Positions 1 to 7,969 of a stretch of DNA of 64,000 bases are shown here, in pieces. The notes below the pieces were generated by a model, which worked only from the letters and a program-made list of their open reading frames with translations, had not been told where the DNA came from and ran no database searches. Position numbers and translations under genes: made by a program. This DNA is from Balneicella halophila (GTDB lineage: Bacteria > Bacteroidota > Bacteroidia > Bacteroidales > Balneicellaceae). Position 1 is the stretch's first letter. Each line of letters begins with the position of its first letter. The stretch is from assembly GCF_003096835.1 (NCBI RefSeq), contig NZ_QENZ01000005.1, forward strand, positions 124,001 to 188,000, in the 5' to 3' direction.

Positions 1-1
1 T

Positions 2-124
2 GTATTGGTATATATTGTAGGTATTCCTTTCTCCTTTGCACTTGCCTTTAAGATAATGATTGGTTGTGCTATGATTGCGATGTCATACTACTATGTAGTG
101 AGCCGGAACCATGATTTAGATTAA
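2..124 (+). CDS. C-terminal tail of a membrane protein (partial, 5' end outside window)
   Basis: The frame starting at base 2 is open for 40 codons and stops with TAA at 122-124. The peptide is strongly hydrophobic (starting VLVYIVGIPFSF) and ends in the polar tail SRNHDLD, as expected for the last membrane helix and cytoplasmic end of an integral membrane protein. The other two forward frames contain early stops. The gene converges on the glycosyltransferase that ends at 129. Too little is present to name the family. Confidence 0.6.
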   Translation, partial: VLVYIVGIPFSFALAFKIMIGCAMIAMSYYYVVSRNHDLD

Positions 125-153
125 AAAACTACCCTTTTATAAAAGTTGTTTTT
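123..153. terminator. Possible terminator hairpin at the convergent gene ends
   Basis: An outer arm AAAAAAC (123-129) can pair with GTTTTT (148-153) around the inner palindrome CTTTTATAAAAG (134-145), with a small internal loop. It begins at the stop of the plus-strand membrane gene and runs into the 3' end of the minus-strand glycosyltransferase, so it could serve the plus-strand gene. The stem is AT-rich, so support is modest. Confidence 0.4.
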
Positions 154-1379
154 GTTAATTCTTCTCGCAGATAGTGGAGTAATACTTCGGGATTTGAGTA
201 TTGCCTTTTCCCTACGCTTGGCAGACATGCAATAGCATGAAAAATGCCTACTTTCTGCAAAAAATGAGTGTGCGTAAAGTTCAGATACTTTATGATTTGA
301 AAAATAGAAAAACTTTCAAAAAACTTTTTTGAAAACATCGCTTTTGATGCACAATTTGCATTTATCTGTTCTAGTTCTTTAAAGAAATCATTGGCAACAA
401 GCCAACTTTTTATTAAGCCCCCTAAGTCATTATAAATAATGTCTTCATAGGCTTCTTTTGTTATTTTGTAAAATGATGTGTGTTTATTAAAAAATACTTT
501 AAGTTCTTCGAAGGCTTTGAAACTATGGGTTTGAAGTTCCATATTATTACTAATTAATTCTTGTATTGCTTTACCAGTACCAAAAGGAACACGATTAGAT
601 ATTCGTGAAGAAGGATAAACACATGTAGAATTTAACTCAGAACATCTTCCTAATTGTAACATCTTTTGAATGAAATAAAAATCTTCACCAGCTTGTCGTC
701 GGTTCATGCCATTTTGTTTACAATAGGCTGTTGCTTTTACTGCAAAAGCAGAACCAATAGTGTGAAATGCATTTGGGTGACCTACATATCTGTATGCTAG
801 CGTCATATACCGTAAATACAATTCGTACTGAATGATTGCTAGTTGTTGCTCTTCAGACAGATTTTCTAGTTGATGCTGGTAGTTTATGATTAGGGTGTTT
901 GTTTTAGTAAAGGTTTTAAAATGGCGATAAATTTCCGACAAATAATTGTTTTCACAAAGAGTATCAGCATCTAAACTTACAATGATGCCGTCTTTTTGAT
1001 GATGAGCATATTGATTAATTGCTTCGTCCATGCCTAATTTTCTTGCTTCACCTACACCTGATGTGTTTTTTGGAAATTCAACCACAATAATTTCCAAAGT
1101 GCGCAAGCTGGTTTCGTACTTCTTTTTCCAGTTAACGAGTTCATGTAGAGTTTTTTTATTTTGAACTTTCACTGTATCAGGACTGTTGCTACTTTGATTT
1201 ATAACAACAATAGTGAGCAAATATTCATCATAAGATGTGTTGTTCCAAAGTGACGAAAGTGTATCTAAAATATGAGGTTCATCATAACAAGGAATCACTA
1301 CGATTATAGGAGCATAGTTAGAAATTGTGAGTCTTGGCTTAAAGTGTTGCCTGTTTAAATAGTCATTAAAAACTCTCAT
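129..1379 (-). CDS. GT-A fold family 2 glycosyltransferase
   Basis: This 416-residue protein has the layout of a soluble GT2 transferase. A first beta strand with VVIPCYDEP lies near residues 27-35, a nucleotide/metal-binding SLDADT lies at 135-140 (DAD 137-139), and RRQAGEDFYF near 230 fits the acceptor-side ED motif. GT2 enzymes move a sugar from a nucleotide donor to a lipid, polysaccharide or protein acceptor. No membrane helices or signal peptide are evident, so it should act at the cytoplasmic face. The ATG at 1377-1379 is the natural start. A terminator just upstream separates it from the OmpH gene, and no good promoter of its own is visible. The acceptor cannot be inferred. Confidence 0.8.
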   Translation of the reverse strand: MRVFNDYLNRQHFKPRLTISNYAPIIVVIPCYDEPHILDTLSSLWNNTSYDEYLLTIVVINQSSNSPDTVKVQNKKTLHELVNWKKKYETSLRTLEIIVVEFPKNTSGVGEARKLGMDEAINQYAHHQKDGIIVSLDADTLCENNYLSEIYRHFKTFTKTNTLIINYQHQLENLSEEQQLAIIQYELYLRYMTLAYRYVGHPNAFHTIGSAFAVKATAYCKQNGMNRRQAGEDFYFIQKMLQLGRCSELNSTCVYPSSRISNRVPFGTGKAIQELISNNMELQTHSFKAFEELKVFFNKHTSFYKITKEAYEDIIYNDLGGLIKSWLVANDFFKELEQINANCASKAMFSKKFFESFSIFQIIKYLNFTHTHFLQKVGIFHAIACLPSVGKRQYSNPEVLLHYLREELTKTTFIKG

Positions 1380-1395
1380 GATTTTGTGAAAATAA

Positions 1396-1429
1396 AAAAC
1401 TCTCTACAATTAGGATTGTAAAGAGTTTT
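1396..1429 (-). terminator. Intrinsic terminator of the OmpH/Skp gene
   Basis: Left arm 1396-1410 and right arm 1415-1429 form a 15-bp stem with one C/A mismatch and the 4-nt loop TAGG. Read on the minus strand the hairpin is followed by a T-rich run. It lies between the stop of the OmpH gene and the glycosyltransferase start. Confidence 0.75.
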
Positions 1430-1459
1430 AGAATTTATGAGTAGTAGAAACTCTTAAAT

Positions 1460-2095
1460 TTATTTTTCGGTATTTCCCTCTATTGTTTCTTCTGTGCTAA
1501 CTTTCATATCATTAGAATCATCGTCAGAAACATCCCCTTTATACCCTTTATTTAATTGATTTACGAATTCTTCAGTGATGTCTAATTCAGGTTTTCCATA
1601 CAAAACATTACCACCCTTAGTTGTACGTAGGATAAGGTCGTAGCCTGCCTTCTCATTGAACAATTCAAGCTCTTTCGAAATAGTGTCTTGCAATCTTGTG
1701 ATTATAGCTTGGTATTCTTCAGAAAGTTCATTTTTCAAGGTCTGGTCTAGTTCCATTAACTCTTGGCGTTTTTTCTCAATCTGCTTTTGCTCGTTTTCGG
1801 CACGAGTTCTGCTGGCAAAACCGTTATTCTGAAGACGATATTGGAAAGATTTTACCATATCTTCAAATTTCCTGGCTTTCACATTCAAATCAGCAGTCAT
1901 ATTTTCCTGCTTTTTTGTGAATTCCTCGTTAAGATCTTTAGCAAACTGGTACTTCTCCATAAGTGTATCTACATTCACATAGGCGATATTTCCTGTGCTT
2001 GAATCTGCATTTTTAGTAGAGTTAGATTGTGGTTGATTACACGCTACTAAACTTAAAACTAAGATAACCCAAAGAGTTAAATATTTACTTTTCAT
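1460..2095 (-). CDS. OmpH/Skp-family periplasmic chaperone-like lipoprotein
   Basis: The 211-residue protein begins with a lipoprotein signal peptide (hydrophobic residues 5-17, lipobox LVAC, Cys19). A typical OmpH/Skp body follows: a first strand GNIAYVNVDTLMEKY, a long charged coiled-coil with many K/E/Q residues (about 55-145), and a closing strand (YDLILRTTKGGNVLYG). Skp-type trimers hold unfolded outer-membrane proteins in the periplasm. The acidic, Asp/Glu-rich C-terminal tail beyond residue 185 is an addition to the core fold. The lipid anchor differs from soluble E. coli Skp but is a known variation in Bacteroidota. A -7-like element lies at 2128-2135. Confidence 0.85.
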   Translation of the reverse strand: MKSKYLTLWVILVLSLVACNQPQSNSTKNADSSTGNIAYVNVDTLMEKYQFAKDLNEEFTKKQENMTADLNVKARKFEDMVKSFQYRLQNNGFASRTRAENEQKQIEKKRQELMELDQTLKNELSEEYQAIITRLQDTISKELELFNEKAGYDLILRTTKGGNVLYGKPELDITEEFVNQLNKGYKGDVSDDDSNDMKVSTEETIEGNTEK

Positions 2096-2127
2096 ATCCA
2101 GTATTTCTTTTGAAATTATTAGTGGGA

Positions 2128-2135
2128 CAAATATA
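2128..2135 (-). promoter_or_regulatory. -7 promoter element for the OmpH gene
   Basis: The reverse complement reads TATATTTG, an exact match to the Bacteroidota TAnnTTTG element, 33 nt before the ATG at 2095. No clear TTG is seen at the -33 position. The rest of the 256-bp gap (2096-2351) is AT-rich and holds nothing else recognised. Confidence 0.45.
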
Positions 2136-2351
2136 AACTTATTATTCGAAATTAGAAAATGGAATCATTTTACATTATTGTATTTTTATAATGAATGCCA
2201 AAATATGTTAAACAACTATTGAATATTGATACTGAATTGATATTCAGTATGAAATAAAAAGCTATTTTTGCTATACTCTAAAGATGGTGAATGACATCGT
2301 CATTATGCCTTGGATTTAGTCTTATTGTTAAAATTCTAAAACCGTAATGTT

Positions 2352-3257
2352 ATGTTAACAAAATTAATATTGGCAATAATGCCAAAACTTCCCCAAAGTT
2401 TTATATGGAAATTTTCAAAGAAATATATTGTAGGCAAAACTCTTGATAAAGCCTTGGAAGTGTCAAAGTCGATGAATGATGATGGTTATATTATTACCAT
2501 TGATTTGTTGGGAGAGTTTATAAAAGACCGCAGTGAAGCGGAACAAACGAAGGAGGACTATTTGGAGATTGTAGAAGCACTTCACAAACATAATATCAAA
2601 GGAGGAATTTCTGTAAAACCTACATTTTTCGGCTTGTTGATTGATGAAGAACTATGCTTTACGAATATTAGGGAAGTCGTTAGAAAAGCCAATGAGTACA
2701 ATATATTTGTTCGTATCGATATGGAAGATTCTTCATGTACCGATAGGGAATTAGAGATATACGAAAAACTTCATGTTGAATTTCCCGGCATCGTTGGTAT
2801 AGTACTTCAGGCATACCTGCACCGCACGTATGATGACATAGAAAGACTCCAGAAGATTCATACCACTGAGAATCCTATTAATATCAGATTGTGTAAAGGT
2901 ATTTATATAGAGGATAAAAGCATAGCTTACCAGTCGTATGAGGATATCAATAATAATTTTATCAAGTTGTTGGACAAGCTCTTTGAGATAAGAGCATATG
3001 TGGGTATTGCTACACATGACAAAAACTTAGTCAAAGCTGCTTATGAATTGTTAGAAAAACATGAGGTGAGCAAGTCTCTTTATGAATTTCAAATGCTTTA
3101 TGGCGTAGAAACGAGATTACGCAAACGGATTCACAATCAAGGACATTTGATGAAAGTCTATCTGCCTTTTGGGAAAGACTGGTTTGGCTATTGTGTGCGC
3201 CGATTGCAAGAAAACCCCAATATGGTTAGCGATATCATTAAATCAATATTCAAGTAG
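2352..3257 (+). CDS. Proline dehydrogenase (monofunctional PRODH)
   Basis: The 301-residue protein is a stand-alone FAD-dependent proline dehydrogenase, which oxidises L-proline to pyrroline-5-carboxylate and passes electrons to the quinone pool. The family barrel motifs appear in order: SVKPT near residue 92, RIDMEDS, QAYLHRT, RLCKGIY, ATHD, FQMLYGV and, near the C terminus, FGKDWFGYCVRRLQENP, whose paired arginines bind the proline carboxylate. Length matches the short bacterial form lacking the P5C dehydrogenase half of PutA; no P5C dehydrogenase is in the window. The N-terminal residues are mildly amphipathic and could help membrane association. No clear promoter was found. Confidence 0.92.
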   Translation: MLTKLILAIMPKLPQSFIWKFSKKYIVGKTLDKALEVSKSMNDDGYIITIDLLGEFIKDRSEAEQTKEDYLEIVEALHKHNIKGGISVKPTFFGLLIDEELCFTNIREVVRKANEYNIFVRIDMEDSSCTDRELEIYEKLHVEFPGIVGIVLQAYLHRTYDDIERLQKIHTTENPINIRLCKGIYIEDKSIAYQSYEDINNNFIKLLDKLFEIRAYVGIATHDKNLVKAAYELLEKHEVSKSLYEFQMLYGVETRLRKRIHNQGHLMKVYLPFGKDWFGYCVRRLQENPNMVSDIIKSIFK

Positions 3258-3327
3258 CATTTCGTCATTATTTTATATTTCAATATTAAATACTTACTTT
3301 TGATACGTATTTAAAAATTATAATAAT

Positions 3328-3888
3328 ATGAAGATTGCAAAAGATGCTATGGTAGCATTACAATATGAATTGTATGGTAATGAAAAAGGTGACCTTATTG
3401 AGAAAACAAAAAAGGAAGAACCTTTAGTTTTTTTATTTGGTCAAGGCACTATGTTACCGTCATTTGAAAATCATGTGGAGGGGTTGAGAGAAGGAGATAC
3501 TTTTGATTTTAAATTGAAACCGGAAGAGGCATACGGAGAGTTCAATGAAGAAGCTGTTCAGGATTTAGATATCAATATTTTTAAGGGAGAAGATGGAAAT
3601 GTAGATACGAATATTATCAAAGAAGGTAATGTAGTTCCATTGATGACTCAAGATGGACAACGTCTACAGGCCGTAGTCATAGGTGTAACAGAAGATAAAG
3701 TAAAAATGGATTTCAATCATCCATTGGCAGGTGAGACATTGCATTTTAAAGGAACTGTTGCTGAAGTTCGTGAAGCTACTGAGGCTGAATTGTCTGCAGT
3801 TCAAAGTTGTGGCTGTGGAGAAGGAGGCAATTGCTGTGAAGATGAAAAAGGTCATGGTGAATGTAATGATGGTAATTGTTGTCACTAA
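3328..3888 (+). CDS. slyD: FKBP-type peptidyl-prolyl isomerase, SlyD-like
   Basis: The 186-residue protein has the SlyD layout: an N-terminal half of the FKBP domain with VFLFGQGTMLPSFE near residues 34-47, an inserted IF chaperone flap, the closing FKBP strands (NHPLAGETLHFKGTVAEVRE) and a metal-binding tail. The tail (about 161-186) has CGCG, NCCE, several His and a final NCCH, suited to Ni, Zn or Cu binding. SlyD speeds proline isomerisation, prevents aggregation and helps deliver metal to metalloenzymes. It lies 70 bp after proline dehydrogenase and 14 bp before the next small gene, so a shared transcript is plausible. Confidence 0.92.
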   Translation: MKIAKDAMVALQYELYGNEKGDLIEKTKKEEPLVFLFGQGTMLPSFENHVEGLREGDTFDFKLKPEEAYGEFNEEAVQDLDINIFKGEDGNVDTNIIKEGNVVPLMTQDGQRLQAVVIGVTEDKVKMDFNHPLAGETLHFKGTVAEVREATEAELSAVQSCGCGEGGNCCEDEKGHGECNDGNCCH

Positions 3889-3902
3889 AAAAATAAAAAC
3901 TT

Positions 3903-4169
3903 ATGGGAAGCATTAGAAGATTAAAGAAGGATATTAATTATCTCACTGATGAGATTGTTCAGCATAGTTTGTTAATAAATTTGCTTTATAAAGACAATGA
4001 TGATGAAATAAAGAAAGTGATAGAAACGGCTATGGAGAATAGAAATGATCTCATAAAGCGTGTGAATATTCGAAATCAATCAAAATCTGAATATAAGCAG
4101 ATAAGAGAAGACCTTATTGCTAAAACTGATAAGGCTTTCGAAGAATTATCTAAACTCACTGAAAAGTAG
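3903..4169 (+). CDS. Small conserved-looking hypothetical protein, helical
   Basis: This 88-residue ORF starts with ATG 14 bp after slyD and ends at TAG 4167-4169. It is rich in Lys, Glu, Asn and Ile and looks wholly alpha-helical, with heptad-like spacing of hydrophobics (for example [19 protein letters not shown]). There is no signal peptide, cysteine or recognisable motif. I recognise no named family; it resembles small uncharacterised Bacteroidales proteins. The downstream metalloprotease frame overlaps its end or begins just after it, pointing to co-translation in a slyD operon. Confidence 0.65.
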   Translation: MGSIRRLKKDINYLTDEIVQHSLLINLLYKDNDDEIKKVIETAMENRNDLIKRVNIRNQSKSEYKQIREDLIAKTDKAFEELSKLTEK

Positions 4170-4878
4170 GTTTTTGGCTGATGTAAAAATACACATAAAG
4201 GGAATTTCACAAGATATTACCCTAAGAAGAAACACCCGAATCAAACGATTATCGATAAAGATAAGTTCACATTCGGGTGTTGTTGTATGCATTCCTTACT
4301 TAATTAGTGACAAAAAAGCCTTGCAATTTATCCACTCACAAAAAGAGTGGATAAACGAACATCTTAAGAGTGACAAATATAAGTCCCAAGAAATTCCTTC
4401 AAAAATACTTCTTGTCAATGATAAGAAAATTATCTTCCAAGAAACTGAACATAATGTATTCGATATCTCTGAGATAAATACTGTTACTGTTGTAACTTTT
4501 CCAAAGGCTCTAAATTTCAAAGAGAAAGAGCAGTTGAAAAAAAAAGGTTTAGAAAAGATTTTAAGAAAAGAAGCAAAGATATTTTTAACACAGAGAGTGG
4601 AGCAACTTGCTTCTATACATGGATTTACATACAGCAAACTCAGCTTTAGAAATCAAAAAACAAGATGGGGAAGTTGTTCCTATCATAATAATATTAGTCT
4701 AAATATTCAATTAATGAGACTTCCTATCCATTTATTGGACTATGTTATTATTCATGAATTGTGTCATACAGTTCATAAAGATCATTCTGCCAAATTCTGG
4801 CAATTAGTTTACAATAAAATAGGCAATAGTCTTTACAAAAGTAAAGAAGAAATAAAGACAGTAAGGATAGAATTGTAA
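4117..4878 (+). CDS. YgjP/WLM-type (DUF45) zinc metallopeptidase
   Basis: The protein ends with the family signature: the zinc-binding helix [18 protein letters not shown] contains HExxH (HELCH) with the third ligand supplied by the downstream HS..FW segment. This is preceded by [13 protein letters not shown] and [12 protein letters not shown], which are typical of YgjP/SprT-related proteases. The N-terminal strands ([24 protein letters not shown]) also fit. The start is uncertain. The ATG at 4117 gives 253 residues but overlaps the previous gene by 53 bp. A TTG at 4174, just after that gene's stop, would give a more typical N terminus. Substrate unknown; a cytoplasmic location is expected because no signal peptide is present. 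Confidence 0.85.
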   Translation: MLKLIRLSKNYLNSLKSRFLADVKIHIKGISQDITLRRNTRIKRLSIKISSHSGVVVCIPYLISDKKALQFIHSQKEWINEHLKSDKYKSQEIPSKILLVNDKKIIFQETEHNVFDISEINTVTVVTFPKALNFKEKEQLKKKGLEKILRKEAKIFLTQRVEQLASIHGFTYSKLSFRNQKTRWGSCSYHNNISLNIQLMRLPIHLLDYVIIHELCHTVHKDHSAKFWQLVYNKIGNSLYKSKEEIKTVRIEL

Positions 4879-5074
4879 ATACAGAAATCTACAATTATTG
4901 ATTTACATATATATATACACTTCTGTTTATAGTTTGTATAATAATGTATATCTAAACATTTAATTACAAAAACAAGATATTATATCAGATTAATCATCAT
5001 AATATCAACAACTTATAATGTTTATATATATTGTTTTATAGGTTTGACTCATTATAGAGTTATTCAGAGTCTAT

Positions 5075-5097
5075 AAAGTAAGCTAGTAACTTACTTT
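5075..5097. repeat. Perfect 8-bp inverted repeat in the 393-bp gap before the XRE gene
   Basis: AAAGTAAG (5075-5082) is mirrored by CTTACTTT (5090-5097) around the 7-nt spacer CTAGTAA. It is followed after a few bases by a short T-run, so it could be a late terminator for the metalloprotease gene or a regulator site. The surrounding gap 4879-5271 is very AT-rich and holds no ORF or RNA gene I could support. Confidence 0.4.
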
Positions 5098-5183
5098 GAG
5101 TGTTTTTAGTCAGTTACTTATAAATATTAATTCATCTTTATTATAGCGTTGTGGGCTGATAATTACATATTAATTTTAGCTCA

Positions 5184-5247
5184 ATTTACAAGATGTATAT
5201 AATTGTAAATCGTTAATGGTTTACAATTGTATTTATATGTTTGTAAA
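5184..5247. promoter_or_regulatory. Array of four TTTACA/TGTAAA half-sites, probable operator
   Basis: Half-sites alternate in orientation: TTTACA 5184-5189, TGTAAA 5204-5209, TTTACA 5220-5225, TGTAAA 5242-5247. The central pair is part of a perfect 9-bp inverted repeat, AATTGTAAA (5201-5209) with TTTACAATT (5220-5228), separated by 10 nt. The array sits directly upstream of the -7 element of the XRE regulator, the usual place for autoregulation. Which protein binds is inferred, not shown. Confidence 0.55.
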
Positions 5248-5255
5248 TAAAATTA

Positions 5256-5263
5256 TATATTTG
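5256..5263 (+). promoter_or_regulatory. -7 promoter element of the XRE gene (near-leaderless)
   Basis: TATATTTG matches TAnnTTTG exactly and ends only 8 nt before the ATG at 5272. A start of transcription at the usual distance would give a leader of a few bases at most. No TTG sits at the ideal -33 spacing; a TTTG at 5240-5243 is too close. The half-site array abuts this element. Confidence 0.45.
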
Positions 5264-5271
5264 TAATTGCT

Positions 5272-5706
5272 ATGGAACAGGAAGATAAAGATGTATTAGA
5301 TAGTATTACAGAGCGGATATTTCAATTTATAGATGCTGAAGGCTTAAGCAATGCTGATTTTGCAGCCTCTATTGATATTGGAGCTGCTGTAGTGTCGCAT
5401 ATGAAAAACGGACGAAATAAGGTTAGTTTAAATGTTTATGCAAAAATTTTAGATAGTTTTCCTAATTTGAATCCAGATTGGTTGCTTTTTGGAGAAGGAA
5501 TAATGTATAGAAGCGTAAATAAGCTAAAATCAGGGAATCCAATTACTGACGAGCCCAATTTATTTAATACTATTCGTAAGCAAGAAAGCAATGAAGTGGA
5601 AACCGATAGAGAAAAAACATCATCAGCACCGCCTGTTACTTCGAAGCGAGTACAGAAAATTGTTGTCTTTTATGATGATAATACTTTTCAAGAGTTTAGC
5701 TCTTAA
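5272..5706 (+). CDS. XRE-type helix-turn-helix transcriptional regulator
   Basis: The 144-residue protein has an N-terminal HTH of the Cro/CI class: residues 10-75 include GLSNADFAASIDIGAAVVSH and VSLNVYAKILDSFPNLNPDWLL, a pattern common in Bacteroidota phage-repressor-like and housekeeping regulators. A low-complexity polar linker follows (about 85-125). The short C-terminal strand segment RVQKIVVFYDDNTFQEF recurs in related regulators. No peptidase (LexA-like) domain is present. The gene is preceded by a half-site array and a -7 element that would give a near-leaderless mRNA. Its 3' end overlaps the convergent queA by 11 bp. Target genes unknown. Confidence 0.85.
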   Translation: MEQEDKDVLDSITERIFQFIDAEGLSNADFAASIDIGAAVVSHMKNGRNKVSLNVYAKILDSFPNLNPDWLLFGEGIMYRSVNKLKSGNPITDEPNLFNTIRKQESNEVETDREKTSSAPPVTSKRVQKIVVFYDDNTFQEFSS

Positions 5707-6886
5707 ATAGCAGAGAGCTGTCTCCATAGCTCAGAAATCGGAAGTTGTTTTTTAAAGCATAGTCGTAAATCTCCTTCCATTTATCTCCTACTAAGGCAGA
5801 AACTAAAAGAAGTAATGTACTTTGAGGTTGATGAAAATTAGTTAGCATTCCTGAAATAATGTGGAAATCATAGCCTGGTGCAATCAATATATCTGTTTTT
5901 GCTGTGAGTTCATTCACTCCTAAGCTCTTCATATGATTTTTTATGGCATTAATTGCTTTATCTTTATTATATTTTGGCAACTCATAGCTTTCCCACTGGG
6001 ATATATGCAAAGGACTTGCACTTTCCTGTATTAATTTAGCTCCGATTTGGTAAATACTTTCTAAGCTACGTACAGCAGTAGTGCCTACAGCAACTATATG
6101 TTCGTATTCTAAAATTTTGTCTAATAATTCAATTGAAAAACTAAACACTTCAGTGTGCATATGATGTTCTCCAATAGTTTCTGTTTTCACGGGTTTGAAA
6201 GTTCCTGCACCTACATGTAGCGTAAGTTGTGTAATATCTATTTGGTTTTGAGGTAATTTTTCTAAAAGCTCTGGAGTGAAATGTAGTCCAGCGGTAGGAG
6301 CAGCAACAGAGCCTTCATATTTAGAAAAAACAGTTTGATATCTTAATGTATCTATCTCTTCCGATGCTCTGTTTAAATATGGCGGAATCGGTATAGCTCC
6401 GGTTTTTTCTAATATCTGACTAAATGTAAATGTTTCGTTCCAATCAAACTGGATAATAAATGCGTCTTCCTTTCGTTCGATGATGCGGGCTTTGAGTGTG
6501 CAAGTATTATCAATCTTTAAGGCTATTTCAGATTCTTTCCAGCGTTTTAAATTACCTATTAAGCATTTCCATTGGCAAGTGTTTTTAGCCTGCAAGGCAA
6601 GAGCATAGTCTGAGGGCTGAAATGGTTCCAAGCAAAATATCTCAATAACGGCTCCTGTAGATTTTTTGAACTGCAATCTTGCACGTATCACTTTTGTTGT
6701 ATTAAAAACAAGCAGACTATTTTCAGGCAATTGGGCAGGCAATTCTCTAAAAATATGTTCCTGAATCGTTTCATGATTATAGACAAGCAGTTTTGATTCA
6801 TCACGAACTGGTAACGGATATTTGGCAATTCGATTTTCTGGTAAAGGGTAATTATAATCTTTAATACGGATATTTTTAGCTTGCAT
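5696..6886 (-). CDS. queA: S-adenosylmethionine:tRNA ribosyltransferase-isomerase
   Basis: QueA transfers the ribosyl moiety of SAM to 7-aminomethyl-7-deazaguanine in tRNA, giving epoxyqueuosine. The 396-residue protein starting at ATG 6884-6886 has the family N terminus (IKDYNYPLPENRIAKYPLPVRDESKLLVY) and the motifs LVFNTTKVIRARL, GSVAAPTAGLHFT, LHVGAGTFKPV, HTEVF and a C-terminal NFHQPQSTLLLLVSAL. The reading frame stays open upstream to 7018, but that extension runs across the divergent promoter and does not look like QueA, so the start at 6886 is chosen. The 3' end overlaps the XRE gene. Confidence 0.95.
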   Translation of the reverse strand: MQAKNIRIKDYNYPLPENRIAKYPLPVRDESKLLVYNHETIQEHIFRELPAQLPENSLLVFNTTKVIRARLQFKKSTGAVIEIFCLEPFQPSDYALALQAKNTCQWKCLIGNLKRWKESEIALKIDNTCTLKARIIERKEDAFIIQFDWNETFTFSQILEKTGAIPIPPYLNRASEEIDTLRYQTVFSKYEGSVAAPTAGLHFTPELLEKLPQNQIDITQLTLHVGAGTFKPVKTETIGEHHMHTEVFSFSIELLDKILEYEHIVAVGTTAVRSLESIYQIGAKLIQESASPLHISQWESYELPKYNKDKAINAIKNHMKSLGVNELTAKTDILIAPGYDFHIISGMLTNFHQPQSTLLLLVSALVGDKWKEIYDYALKNNFRFLSYGDSSLLFKS

Positions 6887-6910
6887 TGCTGAAATGTTTA
6901 TGATTGATTG

Positions 6911-6927
6911 CAAAAATAGTAACTTTG
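6911..6927. promoter_or_regulatory. Back-to-back -7 elements of the divergent queA and Smr genes
   Basis: On the minus strand 6911-6918 reads TATTTTTG, placed 24 nt before the queA ATG. On the plus strand 6920-6927 reads TAACTTTG, placed to serve the gene starting at 7012. Both match TAnnTTTG exactly and are one base apart, so polymerase could occupy only one of the two at a time. Confidence 0.5.
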
Positions 6928-7011
6928 CAGGACTTCTATCACTTTGATCAGACCAATCTGGTAGAATAATAAATCGAATGGATAAATTGACTGTTAAAAT
7001 AAGAGAATAAT

Positions 7012-7968
7012 ATGGCATTGCAAATAGGTGATAAGGTAAAGTTTTTAAATGAAGAGGGAGGAGGTAAAATCACACAATTAATTGATAAAGATACCGTTAT
7101 GGTACTCTCAGAAATAGATGATTTTGAAATCCCTGTATTAATAAGGGAATTGATTCCTCTACAGTCTAATGAAAGCGTTGACAACCAAGAAGTTAAAAAT
7201 CTTGAAAGTCATAAGCGAATATCTAAGGTGGAGCCATCTTCAGTGCTATTCGCAGAAGAAAAAGACTACTATAATTGCTACCTTTACAATGGAAAGAGTA
7301 CAACTTTGGTTTGTGCAGTTTTTGAGGAGATAGGTGAAAAAATTGAAGGTATTTTTTCGGGTATGATAGCTCCAGATTCTATACAAAAGATAGGGAGTTA
7401 CTCTCTTAAGGATTTTGATAGAATATCACAATGGAGATTACATGGTTTTTACTTTGAAAAGCATCCCGACACTCTGCAAGCGCCTATAAACTGTGTAGTT
7501 AAATTGCATAGTAAGAAATTGTTTAATGAAGGAAGTAAAATATTTATTGAAAAGCTTAATCAAAAAGCGATTTCTGTGCCAATTGAAGGAAAGGCGAAAG
7601 AAGTGAAATTAACTGCGAACGACTTGTTTGAGAGTGTACCAGAGCTTGCTAAGCCGAAAGAGGAAAAGGTAGTACGCAAGGATACTAGGGAGTTGTTAGA
7701 GGTTGATTTGCATATCCACCAATTGCTTGATACAACCCAAGGTATGACAAACGCAGAGATGCTAGAATACCAATTGGATACTTTTCGAAAAGTTTTAGAT
7801 GAGAATAAAAAGTACAAAGGGAAGAAGATTGTCTTTATTCATGGAGTGGGCAACGGTGTCTTAAAACAGCGCATACGTCATGAATTACAGAAACAACCAA
7901 GATATATGGTGCAAGATGCTTCATTCCAAGAATATGGCTGGGGAGCTACTATGGTTATCATCCGATAG
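7012..7968 (+). CDS. DUF2027/Smr-domain protein (MutS2-type Smr nuclease-like)
   Basis: The 318-residue protein has an N-terminal small barrel (IGDKVKFLNEEGGGKITQLID, residues 4-24), a middle all-beta DUF2027 region (about 70-190), a charged linker and a C-terminal Smr domain (about 228-318). The Smr part shows EVDLHIHQL, the FIHGVGNGVLKQRIR loop typical of the domain and the closing YGWGATMVII. Smr domains bind or nick nucleic acids, including collided-ribosome mRNA in several systems. This architecture is common in Bacteroidota, and its exact role is not established to my knowledge. It ends one base before the convergent metallopeptidase gene. Confidence 0.85.
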   Translation: MALQIGDKVKFLNEEGGGKITQLIDKDTVMVLSEIDDFEIPVLIRELIPLQSNESVDNQEVKNLESHKRISKVEPSSVLFAEEKDYYNCYLYNGKSTTLVCAVFEEIGEKIEGIFSGMIAPDSIQKIGSYSLKDFDRISQWRLHGFYFEKHPDTLQAPINCVVKLHSKKLFNEGSKIFIEKLNQKAISVPIEGKAKEVKLTANDLFESVPELAKPKEEKVVRKDTRELLEVDLHIHQLLDTTQGMTNAEMLEYQLDTFRKVLDENKKYKGKKIVFIHGVGNGVLKQRIRHELQKQPRYMVQDASFQEYGWGATMVIIR

Positions 7969-7969
7969 A

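Noticed and set aside
3664-3916. Frames on both strands overlapping the slyD tail
   Set aside because: They arise from the Cys/Gly-rich repeat-like tail codons of SlyD and carry no independent features.
4879-5271. Possible RNA gene or attachment site in the longest intergenic gap
   Set aside because: No cloverleaf, integrase gene or direct-repeat boundary is visible. Only regulator-type repeats and a promoter element can be supported.
6887-7018. Upstream extension of the queA frame to 7018
   Set aside because: The added 44 residues do not resemble QueA, they cover both divergent promoters, and a family-typical start exists at 6886.
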